Of a DNA stretch of 64,000 nucleotides, positions 1 to 8,747 are shown piece by piece; within the stretch, counting starts at the first letter, position 1; each line of letters opens with the position of its first letter. The translations under genes and the position numbers were made by a program. The notes beneath the pieces were generated by a model. That model made no database searches, was not told the DNA's origin, and was given only the letters and a program-made list of their open reading frames with translations. This stretch comes from Cellulomonas cellasea (GTDB lineage: Bacteria > Actinomycetota > Actinomycetes > Actinomycetales > Cellulomonadaceae), in contig NZ_BJLR01000009.1 in NCBI RefSeq assembly GCF_006538745.1, positions 310,001-374,000 of the forward strand, written 5' to 3'.

Positions 1-1195
1 ACGCGTCCGACTCCCCGGGGGCGGACGCCGCAGCAGCAGCAGCCCGCGACCGAGCGTCGAGCCGCACGGCCGCCCGGGCCAGGGCCCACGCCGCCGCCAT
101 CGCCTCGGCCTGCTCCGCGCCGTCCACGAGGGCCTGGTCGAGCCCGCCCAGCACCCGCCGGCGCTCGGCGACCACCGCGGGGTTCCACTCGCGCACGCGC
201 CGCTCGGCGTCGAACTCCGCGGCGGTCCGCTCGACGATCGCGCGCGCGGCCTCGACCGGCGCGGAGTGCTCGCCCGGCGCGTACTCGGCGACGGTGGTCA
301 GGCCGACGAGCCGGACGCCCGGCAGCTCACCCACGCCGGGGTCGACGTCGTGGCGCAGCGCGAGGTCGACGACCGCGAGCGGACGCTCGACGCCCGCCCG
401 CGCCGCGGCGAGCGCCTCGACCTCGAGGACGGCCCCGGCCGCGCCGCTGCACGCGACGACGAGGTCGACGTCCGCGAGCTCGGCGTGCAGGTCCTCGCTG
501 GTGACGGCGCGCACGCCGCGGGCGGTCGCGAACGCGCGGGCCCGGCCGCTCGCGGAGTACACCCGGACCTCGCCGCAGCCGCGGGCCTTGAGGGCCGCGA
601 GGCTCGCGCCCGCGTAGGAGCCGGTGCCGATGAGCACGCACCGCACGTCGGGCCAGGCCGGGAGGCCGTCCTCGACGAGGTCGAGCGCGACGGAGACGAC
701 CGACCGCCCGGCGGCGCCCAGGCCGGTGGTCGCGCCGACGGCGCGGGACGCCCGCGAGGCCGCCTGGAAGAGGGCCTCGAGCGCCGAGGTCGTGGTGCCG
801 TCGCGCCGGGCCGCCGTGAGCGCACGGCGGACCTGCCCGGCGATCTCCCGCTCACCGACGACCATCGACTCCAGGCCGGACGCGACCGAGAACAGGTGCT
901 CGGCGACCTCGGCGCCCGTCGCGGCGTGGACCTGGTCCGCGACGCGCTCGGGCGCGTACCCCGAGCGGGCCGCGACGACGTGGGCGGCGCCCGAGCGGGC
1001 GTGGTCGAGCGCCTCGGCGTCGTCGACGTCGAGGTACAGCTCGAACCGGTTGCACGTCGCGAGCACGACGGCACCGGACACGGCGGGGCAGCCGGCCACG
1101 ATCTCGCGTCCGACCGCATGCGTGTCGGCTGAGAGCCGTTCCAGCACCGAGAGGTCGAGGTCGTGGTGGCTGGCGATCAATGACAGCAGCACCAC
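1..1195 (-). CDS. hemA: glutamyl-tRNA reductase (3' end outside window)
   Basis: NADPH-dependent reduction of glutamyl-tRNA(Glu) to glutamate-1-semialdehyde, the first step of C5-pathway tetrapyrrole synthesis in the cytosol. The minus-strand frame opens with VVLLSLIASHHD and carries the family's ATCNRFELY block at about residues 46-54, with the catalytic Cys at residue 48. A Rossmann segment around VRCVLIGTGSYAGASLAALK follows, then a C-terminal dimerisation region that runs off the window edge. An in-frame TGA at 1201-1199 forces the start to GTG 1195 or 1192. It diverges from hemE across only 46 bp, so the two share a compact promoter region and feed the same pathway with HemL. About 398 codons are visible. 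Confidence 0.93.
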   Translation of the reverse strand, partial: MVLLSLIASHHDLDLSVLERLSADTHAVGREIVAGCPAVSGAVVLATCNRFELYLDVDDAEALDHARSGAAHVVAARSGYAPERVADQVHAATGAEVAEHLFSVASGLESMVVGEREIAGQVRRALTAARRDGTTTSALEALFQAASRASRAVGATTGLGAAGRSVVSVALDLVEDGLPAWPDVRCVLIGTGSYAGASLAALKARGCGEVRVYSASGRARAFATARGVRAVTSEDLHAELADVDLVVACSGAAGAVLEVEALAAARAGVERPLAVVDLALRHDVDPGVGELPGVRLVGLTTVAEYAPGEHSAPVEAARAIVERTAAEFDAERRVREWNPAVVAERRRVLGGLDQALVDGAEQAEAMAAAWALARAAVRLDARSRAAAAAASAPGESDA

Positions 1196-1241
1196 GAGTC
1201 ACGATTGAATCACCCTCGGGAATGTCCGGCACAATCGAGGG

Positions 1242-2306
1242 GTGACTCTCCCCTCGACACACCCGCTCGTGGACGGCCGGACCACGAATTCTGCGCTCGT
1301 GAGCGCATTCTCGGGGCGCCGCCCCGAGCGCCGGCCGGTGTGGTTCATGCGGCAGGCCGGCCGCTCGCTGCCCGAGTACCTGCGGGTGCGCGAGGGCGTC
1401 GCGATGCTCGACGCGTGCCTGCGCCCCGAGCTGGCCTCGGAGATCACGCTCCAGCCGGTCCGGCGGCACGGGGTCGACGCGGGGATCTTCTTCTCCGACA
1501 TCGTCGTGCCGTTGCGCCTCGCGGGGGTCGACGTCGACATCGAGCCCGGCGTCGGGCCGGTGCTCGGCTCGCCCGTGCGCACCGCCGACGACGTCGCGCG
1601 CCTCCGGGACGTCGGCCCGCTGACCCCCGAGGCGCTCGCGCCCGTGAGCGAGGGCGTCGCGCTGACGGTCGCCGAGCTCGGGTCGACGCCGCTCATCGGC
1701 TTCGCGGGCGCGCCGTTCACGCTCGCCGCCTACCTCGTCGAGGGCCGCCCGTCGCGCGACCACCTTGGCGCCCGCACGCTCATGCACGCGGACCCCGACA
1801 CGTGGCGCGAGCTCACCGAGTGGGCCGCGGACGTCACGGGCGCGTTCCTGCGCGCGCAGGTGCTCGCGGGGGCCAGCGCGGCGCAGCTGTTCGACTCCTG
1901 GGCGGGGTCGCTCTCGCTCGCCGACTACACCCGGCACGCGGCGCCGTCGTCGGCCCGCGCGCTCGCCTACGTCAGCGGGCTCGGCGTGCGGACCGTGCAC
2001 TTCGGCACGGGGACCGGCGAGCTGCTGGCGGCGATGCGGGACGTCGGCGCGGACGTCGTGGGCGTCGACTACCGGATCCCGCTCGACGAGGCCAACCGCC
2101 GCCTCGGGGGCCGGACGCCGCTCCAGGGCAACATCGACCCGGCGCTGCTCGGTGCGCCGTGGCCGGCGCTCGAGGCGCACGTGCGCGACGTCGTCGCCCG
2201 CGGCTCCGCGGCGCCCGCGCACGTGGTCAACCTCGGGCACGGCGTGCCGCCCGAGACGGACCCGGACGTGCTGACCCGGGTCGTCGAGCTCGTGCACTCC
2301 CTCTGA
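1242..2306 (+). CDS. hemE: uroporphyrinogen decarboxylase
   Basis: Decarboxylates the four acetate side chains of uroporphyrinogen III to give coproporphyrinogen III in the cytosol. The 354-residue product has the family length. It shows the substrate-binding N-terminal signature PVWFMRQAGRSLPEY (residues about 32-46), the FFSDI block with its conserved Asp, the GFAGAPFTLA segment and the C-terminal NLGHGVPPETDPD block. The GTG start is preceded by CACAAT ending 6 nt upstream and has no ribosome binding site, which fits a leaderless mRNA. hemY follows after 11 nt and is probably co-transcribed. Confidence 0.95.
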   Translation: MTLPSTHPLVDGRTTNSALVSAFSGRRPERRPVWFMRQAGRSLPEYLRVREGVAMLDACLRPELASEITLQPVRRHGVDAGIFFSDIVVPLRLAGVDVDIEPGVGPVLGSPVRTADDVARLRDVGPLTPEALAPVSEGVALTVAELGSTPLIGFAGAPFTLAAYLVEGRPSRDHLGARTLMHADPDTWRELTEWAADVTGAFLRAQVLAGASAAQLFDSWAGSLSLADYTRHAAPSSARALAYVSGLGVRTVHFGTGTGELLAAMRDVGADVVGVDYRIPLDEANRRLGGRTPLQGNIDPALLGAPWPALEAHVRDVVARGSAAPAHVVNLGHGVPPETDPDVLTRVVELVHSL

Positions 2307-2317
2307 CCGGCCCCGAC

Positions 2318-3964
2318 GTGGAGCGCGACGCGACCGCGGCCCGGGCCGGCGTCGCCGACGCCGACGGGCGGGCGACCATCGGCGGGGACGGCGCCGCGCC
2401 GCACCCCACCGGCCTGCGTGCCGTGGCCGCGGCGGACTCCGCGACCTGGGGCGCCGTCGTCGTCGGCGGGGGCGTCGCCGGGCTGGTCGCCGCGCGGGAG
2501 CTCGCGCGCGCCGGCGTCGCCGTCCTCGTCCTCGAGCGCGGTCCGGCGCCCGGGGGTGCGGTCGGCGCGCACGAGGTCGCGGGGCTGACGCTCGACACCG
2601 GGGCCGAGTCGTTCGCGACGCGCGGGGGCTCGGTCGCGGAGCTGGCCGGCGAGCTCGGGCTGGCCGCGCGCGTCGTGCTGCCGGAGCCGCTCGGTGCGTG
2701 GGTGCAGCTCCCGGGGCTCGCCGGCCCGCTGCCGCGCGCGGGGCACCTCGGCATCCCGGCCGACCCGTGGGCCGAGGACGTGCGGCGCACGATCGGCCGG
2801 GCGGGCGCCCTGCGGGCGAGCCTCGACCGGGTCCTGCCCGCGTGGTGGGCGCCACGGGGCGACGGCGCGACGCTCGGTGCGCTCGTGCGGGTGCGGTTCG
2901 GCCGCCGGGTGCTGGACCGCCTCGTGCGGCCCGTCGTCGCGGGCGTGATGGCGGCCGACCCCGACGACCTCGCGGCCGACGCCGCGTCGCCCGGGCTGCG
3001 CGCGGCGCTCGCCCGCGAGGGGTCGCTCGGCGGCGCGGTGCGGTCGCTGCGGGCGCTCGCACCGGCGGGGTCGGCGGTCGCGTCGTTCGACGGCGGCATG
3101 CACGTGCTGGTCGACGCGCTCGTGGCGGACGTCGTCGCGCACGGCGGGGTCGTGCGGACCCGGGCGGACGTGACGGCGGTGCGGGGCGTCGGTGCGGGGG
3201 GCACCGAGGTGACGGGCACCAACGCGCTCGACCCGGACCCGTCGGCGACCCGGGGACGCGGAGTCACCTCCGGCGGCGACGCCGGCTCCGGAGGCACGGC
3301 GTTCGAGGTCGCGCTGCGCGGGGAGCCGCCGGTGACCACGGAGCGGCTCGTGCTCGCGACGCCCGCCGCCCCCGAGCTGCTGGCGGCCGGACTGGCGCCC
3401 GGGCTCGCGGGCCACCGACCCGACCCGGGCGCCGACGTCGTGCTCGCGACGCTCGTGCTCGACGCCCCGGAGCTCGACGCCGCGCCGCGCGGCACGGGCG
3501 TCCTCGTGACCCCGGACGTGCCGGGGGTGCGCGCCAAGGCGCTCACGCACGCGTCGGCGAAGTGGGCGTGGGTCGCGCGCGCGGCCGGTCCGGGGCGGCA
3601 CGTCGTCCGGCTGTCCTACGGGGTCGCCGACCGGCCGGCCGGCACGGTGGCGGACGACCCGCGCGACCTCGACCCCGCCGCCCTCACCACCCTCGCGCTG
3701 CGGGACGCCGCGACGCTGCTCGGCGTCCCGCTGCGGCCCGAGCAGGTCCTGGGGACGGCCCGGGTCGCGTGGTCGCAGTCGTTGCCGCGGCCGAGCGCCG
3801 GGCACCGGGACGTGGTCACGCGCGTGCGGGTCGCCGTCGAGGAGCTCCCGGGCCTCGCGGTGTGCGGGGCGTGGGTCGCGGGGAACGGGCTCGCGTCGGT
3901 CGTGCCCGACGCCCGCCGGGCCGCCCGCTCGCTGCTCGGGAATGGGCTCCCGGAAAAGGCGTGA
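2318..3964 (+). CDS. hemY: coproporphyrinogen III / protoporphyrinogen oxidase (FAD)
   Basis: FAD-dependent six-electron oxidation of a porphyrinogen. In actinobacteria this enzyme normally oxidises coproporphyrinogen III (CgoX role) in the coproporphyrin-dependent heme route; that role is family knowledge. The dinucleotide fold is visible as VVVGGGVAGLVAARELARAG, followed by the conserved LDTGAESFATRGGSV segment, and the C-terminal FAD block is VCGAWVAGNGLASVV. At 548 residues from GTG 2318 it is longer than the usual 450-480. The excess is an Ala-rich N-terminal extension of about 40 residues and a Gly/Ser/Thr-rich insert around residues 285-330. GTG 2423 is an alternative start that would remove the extension. 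Neither hemQ (chdC) nor hemH (cpfC) is in the window. Confidence 0.88.
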   Translation: MERDATAARAGVADADGRATIGGDGAAPHPTGLRAVAAADSATWGAVVVGGGVAGLVAARELARAGVAVLVLERGPAPGGAVGAHEVAGLTLDTGAESFATRGGSVAELAGELGLAARVVLPEPLGAWVQLPGLAGPLPRAGHLGIPADPWAEDVRRTIGRAGALRASLDRVLPAWWAPRGDGATLGALVRVRFGRRVLDRLVRPVVAGVMAADPDDLAADAASPGLRAALAREGSLGGAVRSLRALAPAGSAVASFDGGMHVLVDALVADVVAHGGVVRTRADVTAVRGVGAGGTEVTGTNALDPDPSATRGRGVTSGGDAGSGGTAFEVALRGEPPVTTERLVLATPAAPELLAAGLAPGLAGHRPDPGADVVLATLVLDAPELDAAPRGTGVLVTPDVPGVRAKALTHASAKWAWVARAAGPGRHVVRLSYGVADRPAGTVADDPRDLDPAALTTLALRDAATLLGVPLRPEQVLGTARVAWSQSLPRPSAGHRDVVTRVRVAVEELPGLAVCGAWVAGNGLASVVPDARRAARSLLGNGLPEKA

Positions 3965-4127
3965 CGCGTGCCACACTGGCTCGTCCGGGAATTGTTCTGA
4001 CAGTCGGTCACGAACCCGTCACATTTCCTGCAGGAATGCCGCCGCGACCGCTCCCCGGTATTTCGCCCGCAGCGCACGGCCCCTCCCACTTTTCGACAAC
4101 CCCCGCCGGGTGGACGACACTGGAGCC

Positions 4128-5201
4128 ATGCCCTCGACCGTTCGTATCGGCACGCGCGCGAGCACCCTGGCGCTGACCCAGACCGGCCACGTCGCCGACG
4201 CGCTGGCCCGGCTCGGCGGCTTCGACGTCGAGATCGTGCACGTCCGCACCGAGGGCGACCGGCTCACCGGCTCGCTCGCGACGCTCGGGGGGACGGGCGT
4301 CTTCGTCACCGCGCTGCGCGACGCGCTGCTCGACGACCGGTGCGACGTCGCCGTCCACTCGCTCAAGGACCTCCCGACCGGCCCGGCCGAGGGGCTCGTG
4401 CTCGGCGCCGTCCCGCCCCGCGAGGACCCGCGCGACGTGCTGTGCGCGCGCGAGGGCTGGACGCTCACGACCCTGCCGCCCGGCGCCCGCGTCGGCACCG
4501 GGTCCCCGCGCCGCGCCGCGCAGCTCCGGGCCGCCCGGCCCGACCTCGACGTCGTCGACATCCGCGGGAACGTCGACACCCGGCTGCGCCGCGTCGCGCC
4601 CGGCGACCTCGACGCCGTGGTCCTCGCGCGCGCCGGGCTCGCGCGCCTCGGCCGGCTCGACGCGGTCACGCAGGAGCTCGACCCCGCGGTCATGACGTCC
4701 GCCGCGGGTCAGGGCGCGCTCGCGGTCGAGGTCCGCGCGGGCGTGACCGACCCGCAGCTCGCCGCCGCCCTCGCCGCGCTCGATGACCCGGCCTCGCGCC
4801 TCGCCGTCGCCGCCGAGCGCGCGCTGCTCGGGCACCTCGAGGCCGGCTGCGCGGCCCCGGTCGGCGCGCTCGCCCGCCTCGACGCCGCCCCCACCGACGA
4901 CCCCGCCGCGGCGGACTCCCGGCTCGACGGGGCGCCCGGGCACGTGCTCACGCTCGACGCCGTCGTGGTCCGCACCGACGGCTCCCAGCAGCTGCGCCGC
5001 TCGGCCCGCACGGCGCTCGCGCCGGAGCAGCCGACCGTCGACTCGGTGACCGACGTCCCCGCCGACCCGCGCGGCACCGGGCGCCTCGTCGGGCACGTCG
5101 ACCCCGAGCGCCACGCCGCGGCGGAGACGCTGGGCCGGACGCTCGCCGAGGAGCTCCTGGACGCGGGCGCGGCCGGCCTCGCCGAGCTCGGGCCCCGCTG
5201 A
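4128..5201 (+). CDS. hemC: porphobilinogen deaminase (hydroxymethylbilane synthase)
   Basis: Condenses four porphobilinogens into hydroxymethylbilane using a covalent dipyrromethane cofactor. The 357-residue protein begins [17 protein letters not shown], carries the HSLKDLPT block with the catalytic Asp, the Arg-rich [15 protein letters not shown] cofactor-binding block, and Cys241 in GCAAPVG as the dipyrromethane attachment residue. The C-terminal domain is longer than in E. coli (about 313 residues). ATG 4128 is chosen because GACACT ends 6 nt upstream and homologs begin here; the longer open frame from 3942 has no family similarity. The stop overlaps the hemD start (TGATG), so the two are translationally coupled. 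Confidence 0.94.
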   Translation: MPSTVRIGTRASTLALTQTGHVADALARLGGFDVEIVHVRTEGDRLTGSLATLGGTGVFVTALRDALLDDRCDVAVHSLKDLPTGPAEGLVLGAVPPREDPRDVLCAREGWTLTTLPPGARVGTGSPRRAAQLRAARPDLDVVDIRGNVDTRLRRVAPGDLDAVVLARAGLARLGRLDAVTQELDPAVMTSAAGQGALAVEVRAGVTDPQLAAALAALDDPASRLAVAAERALLGHLEAGCAAPVGALARLDAAPTDDPAAADSRLDGAPGHVLTLDAVVVRTDGSQQLRRSARTALAPEQPTVDSVTDVPADPRGTGRLVGHVDPERHAAAETLGRTLAEELLDAGAAGLAELGPR

Positions 5202-6307
5202 TGCCGGGCCGCATCCCCGACGGGGTCCTGCGCACCGACGTCGACCCGGCGCGCCTCGCCGGCCCGCTCACGGGCTCCCGGGTGCTCGTGCCGCGCGCGG
5301 ACGACGGCGCCGACCCGCTCGTCATCGCCCTGACCGCGGCGGGCGCCGAGCCCGTGCCGGTCGCGCTCATCCAGACCGTCCCGCCCGAGGACCCGACCGA
5401 CCTCGACGACCTGCTGCTCGCGCTCGGGTCGGGCTGGTACACGTGGCTCGCGATCACGAGCGCGGCTGCCGTGCCGGTGCTCGTGGACCGCGCCGAGGAG
5501 GTCGGCACACCGCTCGCGGAGCTCGTCCGGGGCACCCGCGTCGCCGCCGTCGGTCCCGCCACCGCGCGGGCGCTGCGTGCCGAGGGCGTCGAGGTGGACC
5601 TCGTGCCGTCGGGCGCCTCGTCGGCCGCGACGCTGCTCGCCGTCTGGCCGGCCCTGCCGTCGGCCGCCGCCGACGCGCCTGCCGCCGACGCGCCCGACGG
5701 CGGCTCGTCCGACCCCCACGCCGCCGAGCACGACCCCGGTCGCGTCCTCGTCCCGCACGCCGACCTCGCCGCGCCGACGCTCACGACCGGGCTCCGCGCC
5801 CGCGGGTGGGAGGTCGACGACGTCGTCGCGTACCGGACGGTGCGCGGTCCCGACCCCGACCCCGTGGTGCACGAGGACTGGACAGCGGGCCGCATCGACG
5901 CGGTGCTGCTGACGTCCGGCAGCACCGCCCGCAACCTGCTCGACCTGCTCGGTGCGCCGCCCGCGGGCACTCTCGTGTGCTGCATCGGGCCGTCGACGGC
6001 CGCCGAGGCCGCGCGCGTCGGGCTGCACGTCGACGCGGTCGCGGAGCAGCAGACGCCCGCCGGGCTGGTGACGTCCCTGGCGGGCGTGCTCGCCGCCCGG
6101 GCCGGCGACCCGCACGTCCCCGCACCGCCCGCACCGGACCACCCGGCGTCGGCCCACCCGGCGTCGGCCCAACCCGCGTCGGACGGCCCCGCGTCGGACC
6201 ATCCCGCGGCCGAGCACGTCAGCGGCTCGCCCGCCGGCGACGCACCGACCACCGACGCACCCCAGCCCGACCCGTCCGCCCTGCCGGCCCCCCGTCACCC
6301 GAGGTGA
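5201..6307 (+). CDS. hemD: uroporphyrinogen-III synthase
   Basis: Cyclises hydroxymethylbilane with inversion of ring D to form uroporphyrinogen III. Two alpha/beta lobes are recognisable. The first runs from RVLVPRADD through [10 protein letters not shown] to [14 protein letters not shown], the usual HemD first-lobe signature. The second holds [24 protein letters not shown] and the [13 protein letters not shown] block. After about residue 300 the protein has a nonhomologous Pro/Ala/Ser/His tail with five 5-residue repeats, so at 368 residues it is roughly 100 longer than typical HemD. ATG 5201 overlaps the hemC stop. hemB starts 5 nt after its stop. Confidence 0.9.
   Translation: MPGRIPDGVLRTDVDPARLAGPLTGSRVLVPRADDGADPLVIALTAAGAEPVPVALIQTVPPEDPTDLDDLLLALGSGWYTWLAITSAAAVPVLVDRAEEVGTPLAELVRGTRVAAVGPATARALRAEGVEVDLVPSGASSAATLLAVWPALPSAAADAPAADAPDGGSSDPHAAEHDPGRVLVPHADLAAPTLTTGLRARGWEVDDVVAYRTVRGPDPDPVVHEDWTAGRIDAVLLTSGSTARNLLDLLGAPPAGTLVCCIGPSTAAEAARVGLHVDAVAEQQTPAGLVTSLAGVLAARAGDPHVPAPPAPDHPASAHPASAQPASDGPASDHPAAEHVSGSPAGDAPTTDAPQPDPSALPAPRHPR
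6137..6211 (+). repeat. five 15-nt tandem repeats encoding (D/A)xPAS in the HemD tail
   Basis: Five consecutive 15-nt units in frame with hemD encode [20 protein letters not shown] and DHPAA at residues 313-337. The repeat lies beyond the catalytic lobes and looks like a low-complexity tail that grew by slippage. Confidence 0.85.
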
Positions 6308-6312
6308 CCCGC

Positions 6313-7329
6313 ATGACCCAGTCGACCACCCCGCGCGCCGTCCCGACCCCCGGCCGCACGCGCCTGCGCCGCCTGCGCCAGAGCCCGGCGATGCGCCGCC
6401 TGGCCGCCGAAACGCGCGTGCACCCCGCCGAGCTCGTGCTGCCCGCCTTCGTCAAGGAGGGCCTGGCCGAGCCGCGGCCCATCACCTCGATGCCCGGCGT
6501 CCTGCAGCACACGCGCGACTCGCTGCGCCGCGCCGCGGTCGAGGCCGCCGAGGCCGGGCTGGGCGGCGTGATGCTGTTCGGCGTCCCCGAGCGCCGCGAC
6601 GCGACGGGCACCGGGGCGACCGACCCCGACGGCATCCTCAACCTCGCGATCGCGGACGTCGTCGCCGAGGTGGGCGACGCACTTGTCGTGCAGGCCGACC
6701 TGTGCCTCGACGAGTTCACCGACCACGGGCACTGCGGCGTGCTGACCGCGTCGGGCGCCGTGGACAACGACGCGACGCTCGTGCGCTACGCGGAGATGGC
6801 GCTCGCGCAGGCCCGGGCCGGCGCCCACCTCGTCGGGCTCAGCGGGATGATGGACGGGCAGGTCGCGGTCGTGCGGGACGCGCTCGACGGCGAGGGGTTC
6901 CTCGACACCGCGGTGCTCGCGTACGCCGCGAAGTACGCGTCGGCGTTCTACGGACCGTTCCGGGAGGCCGTCGAGTCGACGCTCGAGGGCGACCGCCGGA
7001 CGTACCAGATGGACCCGGCGAACCGCCGGGAGGCCGCGCGCGAGGTCATGGTCGACATCGCCGAGGGCGCCGACGTCGTCATGGTCAAGCCCGCGCTGGC
7101 CTACCTCGACGTGCTCGCGGACGTCGCCGCGATGTCGACCGTCCCGGTCGCGGCGTACCAGGTGTCCGGCGAGTACGCGATGGTCGAGGCCGCTGCGGCG
7201 AACGGCTGGATCGACCGTCGGCGCGCCGTGACCGAGTCGGTGCTCAGCATCCGGCGTGCGGGTGCCGATCATGTCCTGACGTACTGGGCGGTGGAGCTGG
7301 CCGGATGGCTGCAGGAGGAGAACAGATGA
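6313..7329 (+). CDS. hemB: delta-aminolevulinic acid dehydratase (porphobilinogen synthase)
   Basis: Condenses two 5-aminolevulinate molecules into porphobilinogen. The 338-residue protein has the expected length. The two active-site lysines are visible: Lys207 in [13 protein letters not shown] and Lys259, the Schiff-base lysine, in [11 protein letters not shown]. The metal-site block reads [16 protein letters not shown], a Cys/Asp-containing variant. The C-terminal [19 protein letters not shown] is the conserved allosteric/closing segment. ATG 6313 was chosen because homology begins at [14 protein letters not shown]. The stop overlaps the hemL start (ATGA), indicating coupled translation. 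Confidence 0.96.
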   Translation: MTQSTTPRAVPTPGRTRLRRLRQSPAMRRLAAETRVHPAELVLPAFVKEGLAEPRPITSMPGVLQHTRDSLRRAAVEAAEAGLGGVMLFGVPERRDATGTGATDPDGILNLAIADVVAEVGDALVVQADLCLDEFTDHGHCGVLTASGAVDNDATLVRYAEMALAQARAGAHLVGLSGMMDGQVAVVRDALDGEGFLDTAVLAYAAKYASAFYGPFREAVESTLEGDRRTYQMDPANRREAAREVMVDIAEGADVVMVKPALAYLDVLADVAAMSTVPVAAYQVSGEYAMVEAAAANGWIDRRRAVTESVLSIRRAGADHVLTYWAVELAGWLQEENR

Positions 7330-8663
7330 GCGGGCACACGCCGGAGACCTCCGAGCGGTACTTCGCGCGTGCACGCGGCGTCATCCCGGGCGGCGTGAAC
7401 TCCCCGGTGCGCGCGTACGGCGTCGTCGGCGGCACGCCGCGGTTCATCGCGTCGGCCAAGGGCCCGCACATCACGGACGTCGACGGGCGCGAGTACGTCG
7501 ACCTCGTGTGCTCGTGGGGTCCGGCGATCCTGGGCCACGCCCACCCGGCCGTGCTCGACGCGGTGCACGCCGCCGCCGACCGCGCGCTGTCGTTCGGCGC
7601 CCCGACGCTCACCGAGGTCGAGCTCGCCGAGGAGATCCGCAACCGGGTGCCCGCCGTCGAGCGGCTGCGGCTCGTCTCGACCGGCACCGAGGCGACGATG
7701 ACGGCGATCCGCCTCGCCCGCGGCGCGACCGGCCGCGACCGCATCATCAAGTTCGCCGGCTGCTACCACGGGCACGTCGACGCGCTGCTGGCGTCCGCCG
7801 GGTCCGGCCTCGCGACGCTCGCGCTGCCCGGCTCGGCCGGCGTCACCGCCGCGGTCGCCGCCGAGACGATCGTGCTGCCCTACAACGACCTCGCCGCGGT
7901 CGAGGCCGCGTTCGCCGAGCACGGCGACACCATCGCCGCGGTCATCACCGAGGCGGCGCCCGCGAACATGGGCGTCGTCCCGCCGCTGCCCGGCTTCAAC
8001 AAGGCGCTGTCGCGGATCGCGCACGAGCACGGCGCGCTGCTCATCCAGGACGAGGTGCTGACCGGCTTCCGCGTCGGCCCGTCGGGCTGGTGGGGGCTCG
8101 AGGGCTCGGTCGAGGGCTGGGACCCGGACCTGCTCACGTTCGGCAAGGTCGTCGGCGGCGGGCTGCCCGTCGCCGCGGTCGGCGGCCGGCGCGACGTCAT
8201 GGAGGGCCTCGCGCCCATGGGCCCCGTCTACCAGGCGGGCACGCTCTCGGGGAACCCGGTCGCCACCGCCGCCGGGCTCGCGACGCTGCGGGCGGCCGAC
8301 ACCGCGGTCTACGGCCGGGTCGACACCGTCGCGGGCGTGCTGCGCGGCGCGTTCACGCAGGCGCTCGCCGCCGAGGGGGTCCCGCACGTCGTGCAGTGGG
8401 CCGGGAACCTGTTCAGCACGTTCTTCGGCGAGGACGCCGCCCAGCACGGCGCGCGCGACTACGCCCAGGTCCAGGCGAGCGAGTCGTGGCGCTACCCGGC
8501 GTTCTTCCACGCGCTGCTCGACCACGGGGTGTACGCGCCGCCGTCGGGCTTCGAGGCGTTCTTCGTCTCGGCCGCGCACGACGACGACGCGGTCAACCGG
8601 GTCATCGACGCGCTGCCCGCGGCGGCGAAGGCGGCCGCGGCGGCGACCCCGCCGGCGCGCTGA
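7326..8663 (+). CDS. hemL: glutamate-1-semialdehyde 2,1-aminomutase
   Basis: PLP enzyme converting glutamate-1-semialdehyde (from HemA) to 5-aminolevulinate. The 445-residue product begins with the family block [20 protein letters not shown], contains [23 protein letters not shown] and [14 protein letters not shown], and has the PLP lysine at Lys274 in [14 protein letters not shown], then [11 protein letters not shown]. It is the last gene of the heme cluster, overlaps hemB by 4 nt, and is followed by a GC-rich hairpin. Confidence 0.96.
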   Translation: MSGHTPETSERYFARARGVIPGGVNSPVRAYGVVGGTPRFIASAKGPHITDVDGREYVDLVCSWGPAILGHAHPAVLDAVHAAADRALSFGAPTLTEVELAEEIRNRVPAVERLRLVSTGTEATMTAIRLARGATGRDRIIKFAGCYHGHVDALLASAGSGLATLALPGSAGVTAAVAAETIVLPYNDLAAVEAAFAEHGDTIAAVITEAAPANMGVVPPLPGFNKALSRIAHEHGALLIQDEVLTGFRVGPSGWWGLEGSVEGWDPDLLTFGKVVGGGLPVAAVGGRRDVMEGLAPMGPVYQAGTLSGNPVATAAGLATLRAADTAVYGRVDTVAGVLRGAFTQALAAEGVPHVVQWAGNLFSTFFGEDAAQHGARDYAQVQASESWRYPAFFHALLDHGVYAPPSGFEAFFVSAAHDDDAVNRVIDALPAAAKAAAAATPPAR

Positions 8664-8671
8664 GGTTCCGG

Positions 8672-8698
8672 CCCGCCCGGCGACGGGGCCCGGGCGGG
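8672..8698. terminator. hairpin after hemL
   Basis: CCCGCCCGG at 8672-8680 pairs perfectly with CCGGGCGGG at 8690-8698 across a 9-nt loop, 8 nt after the hemL stop. No U-tract follows, which is usual for actinobacterial terminators. It likely ends the heme transcript before the helD promoter. Confidence 0.55.
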
Positions 8699-8747
8699 GC
8701 GCGCAGCGGTCCGGGACCCAGCGGCGCAGGGCGGTAGCCTGCCGGAC

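Noticed and set aside
298-3976. Long open frames antisense to or out of phase with the heme genes
   Set aside because: High-GC third positions create them. They are Arg/Pro/Ala-rich without family motifs, and the true genes explain the DNA.
6137-6211. HemD tail repeat as a separate gene or recombination site
   Set aside because: It is in frame, inside hemD, and has slippage character only.
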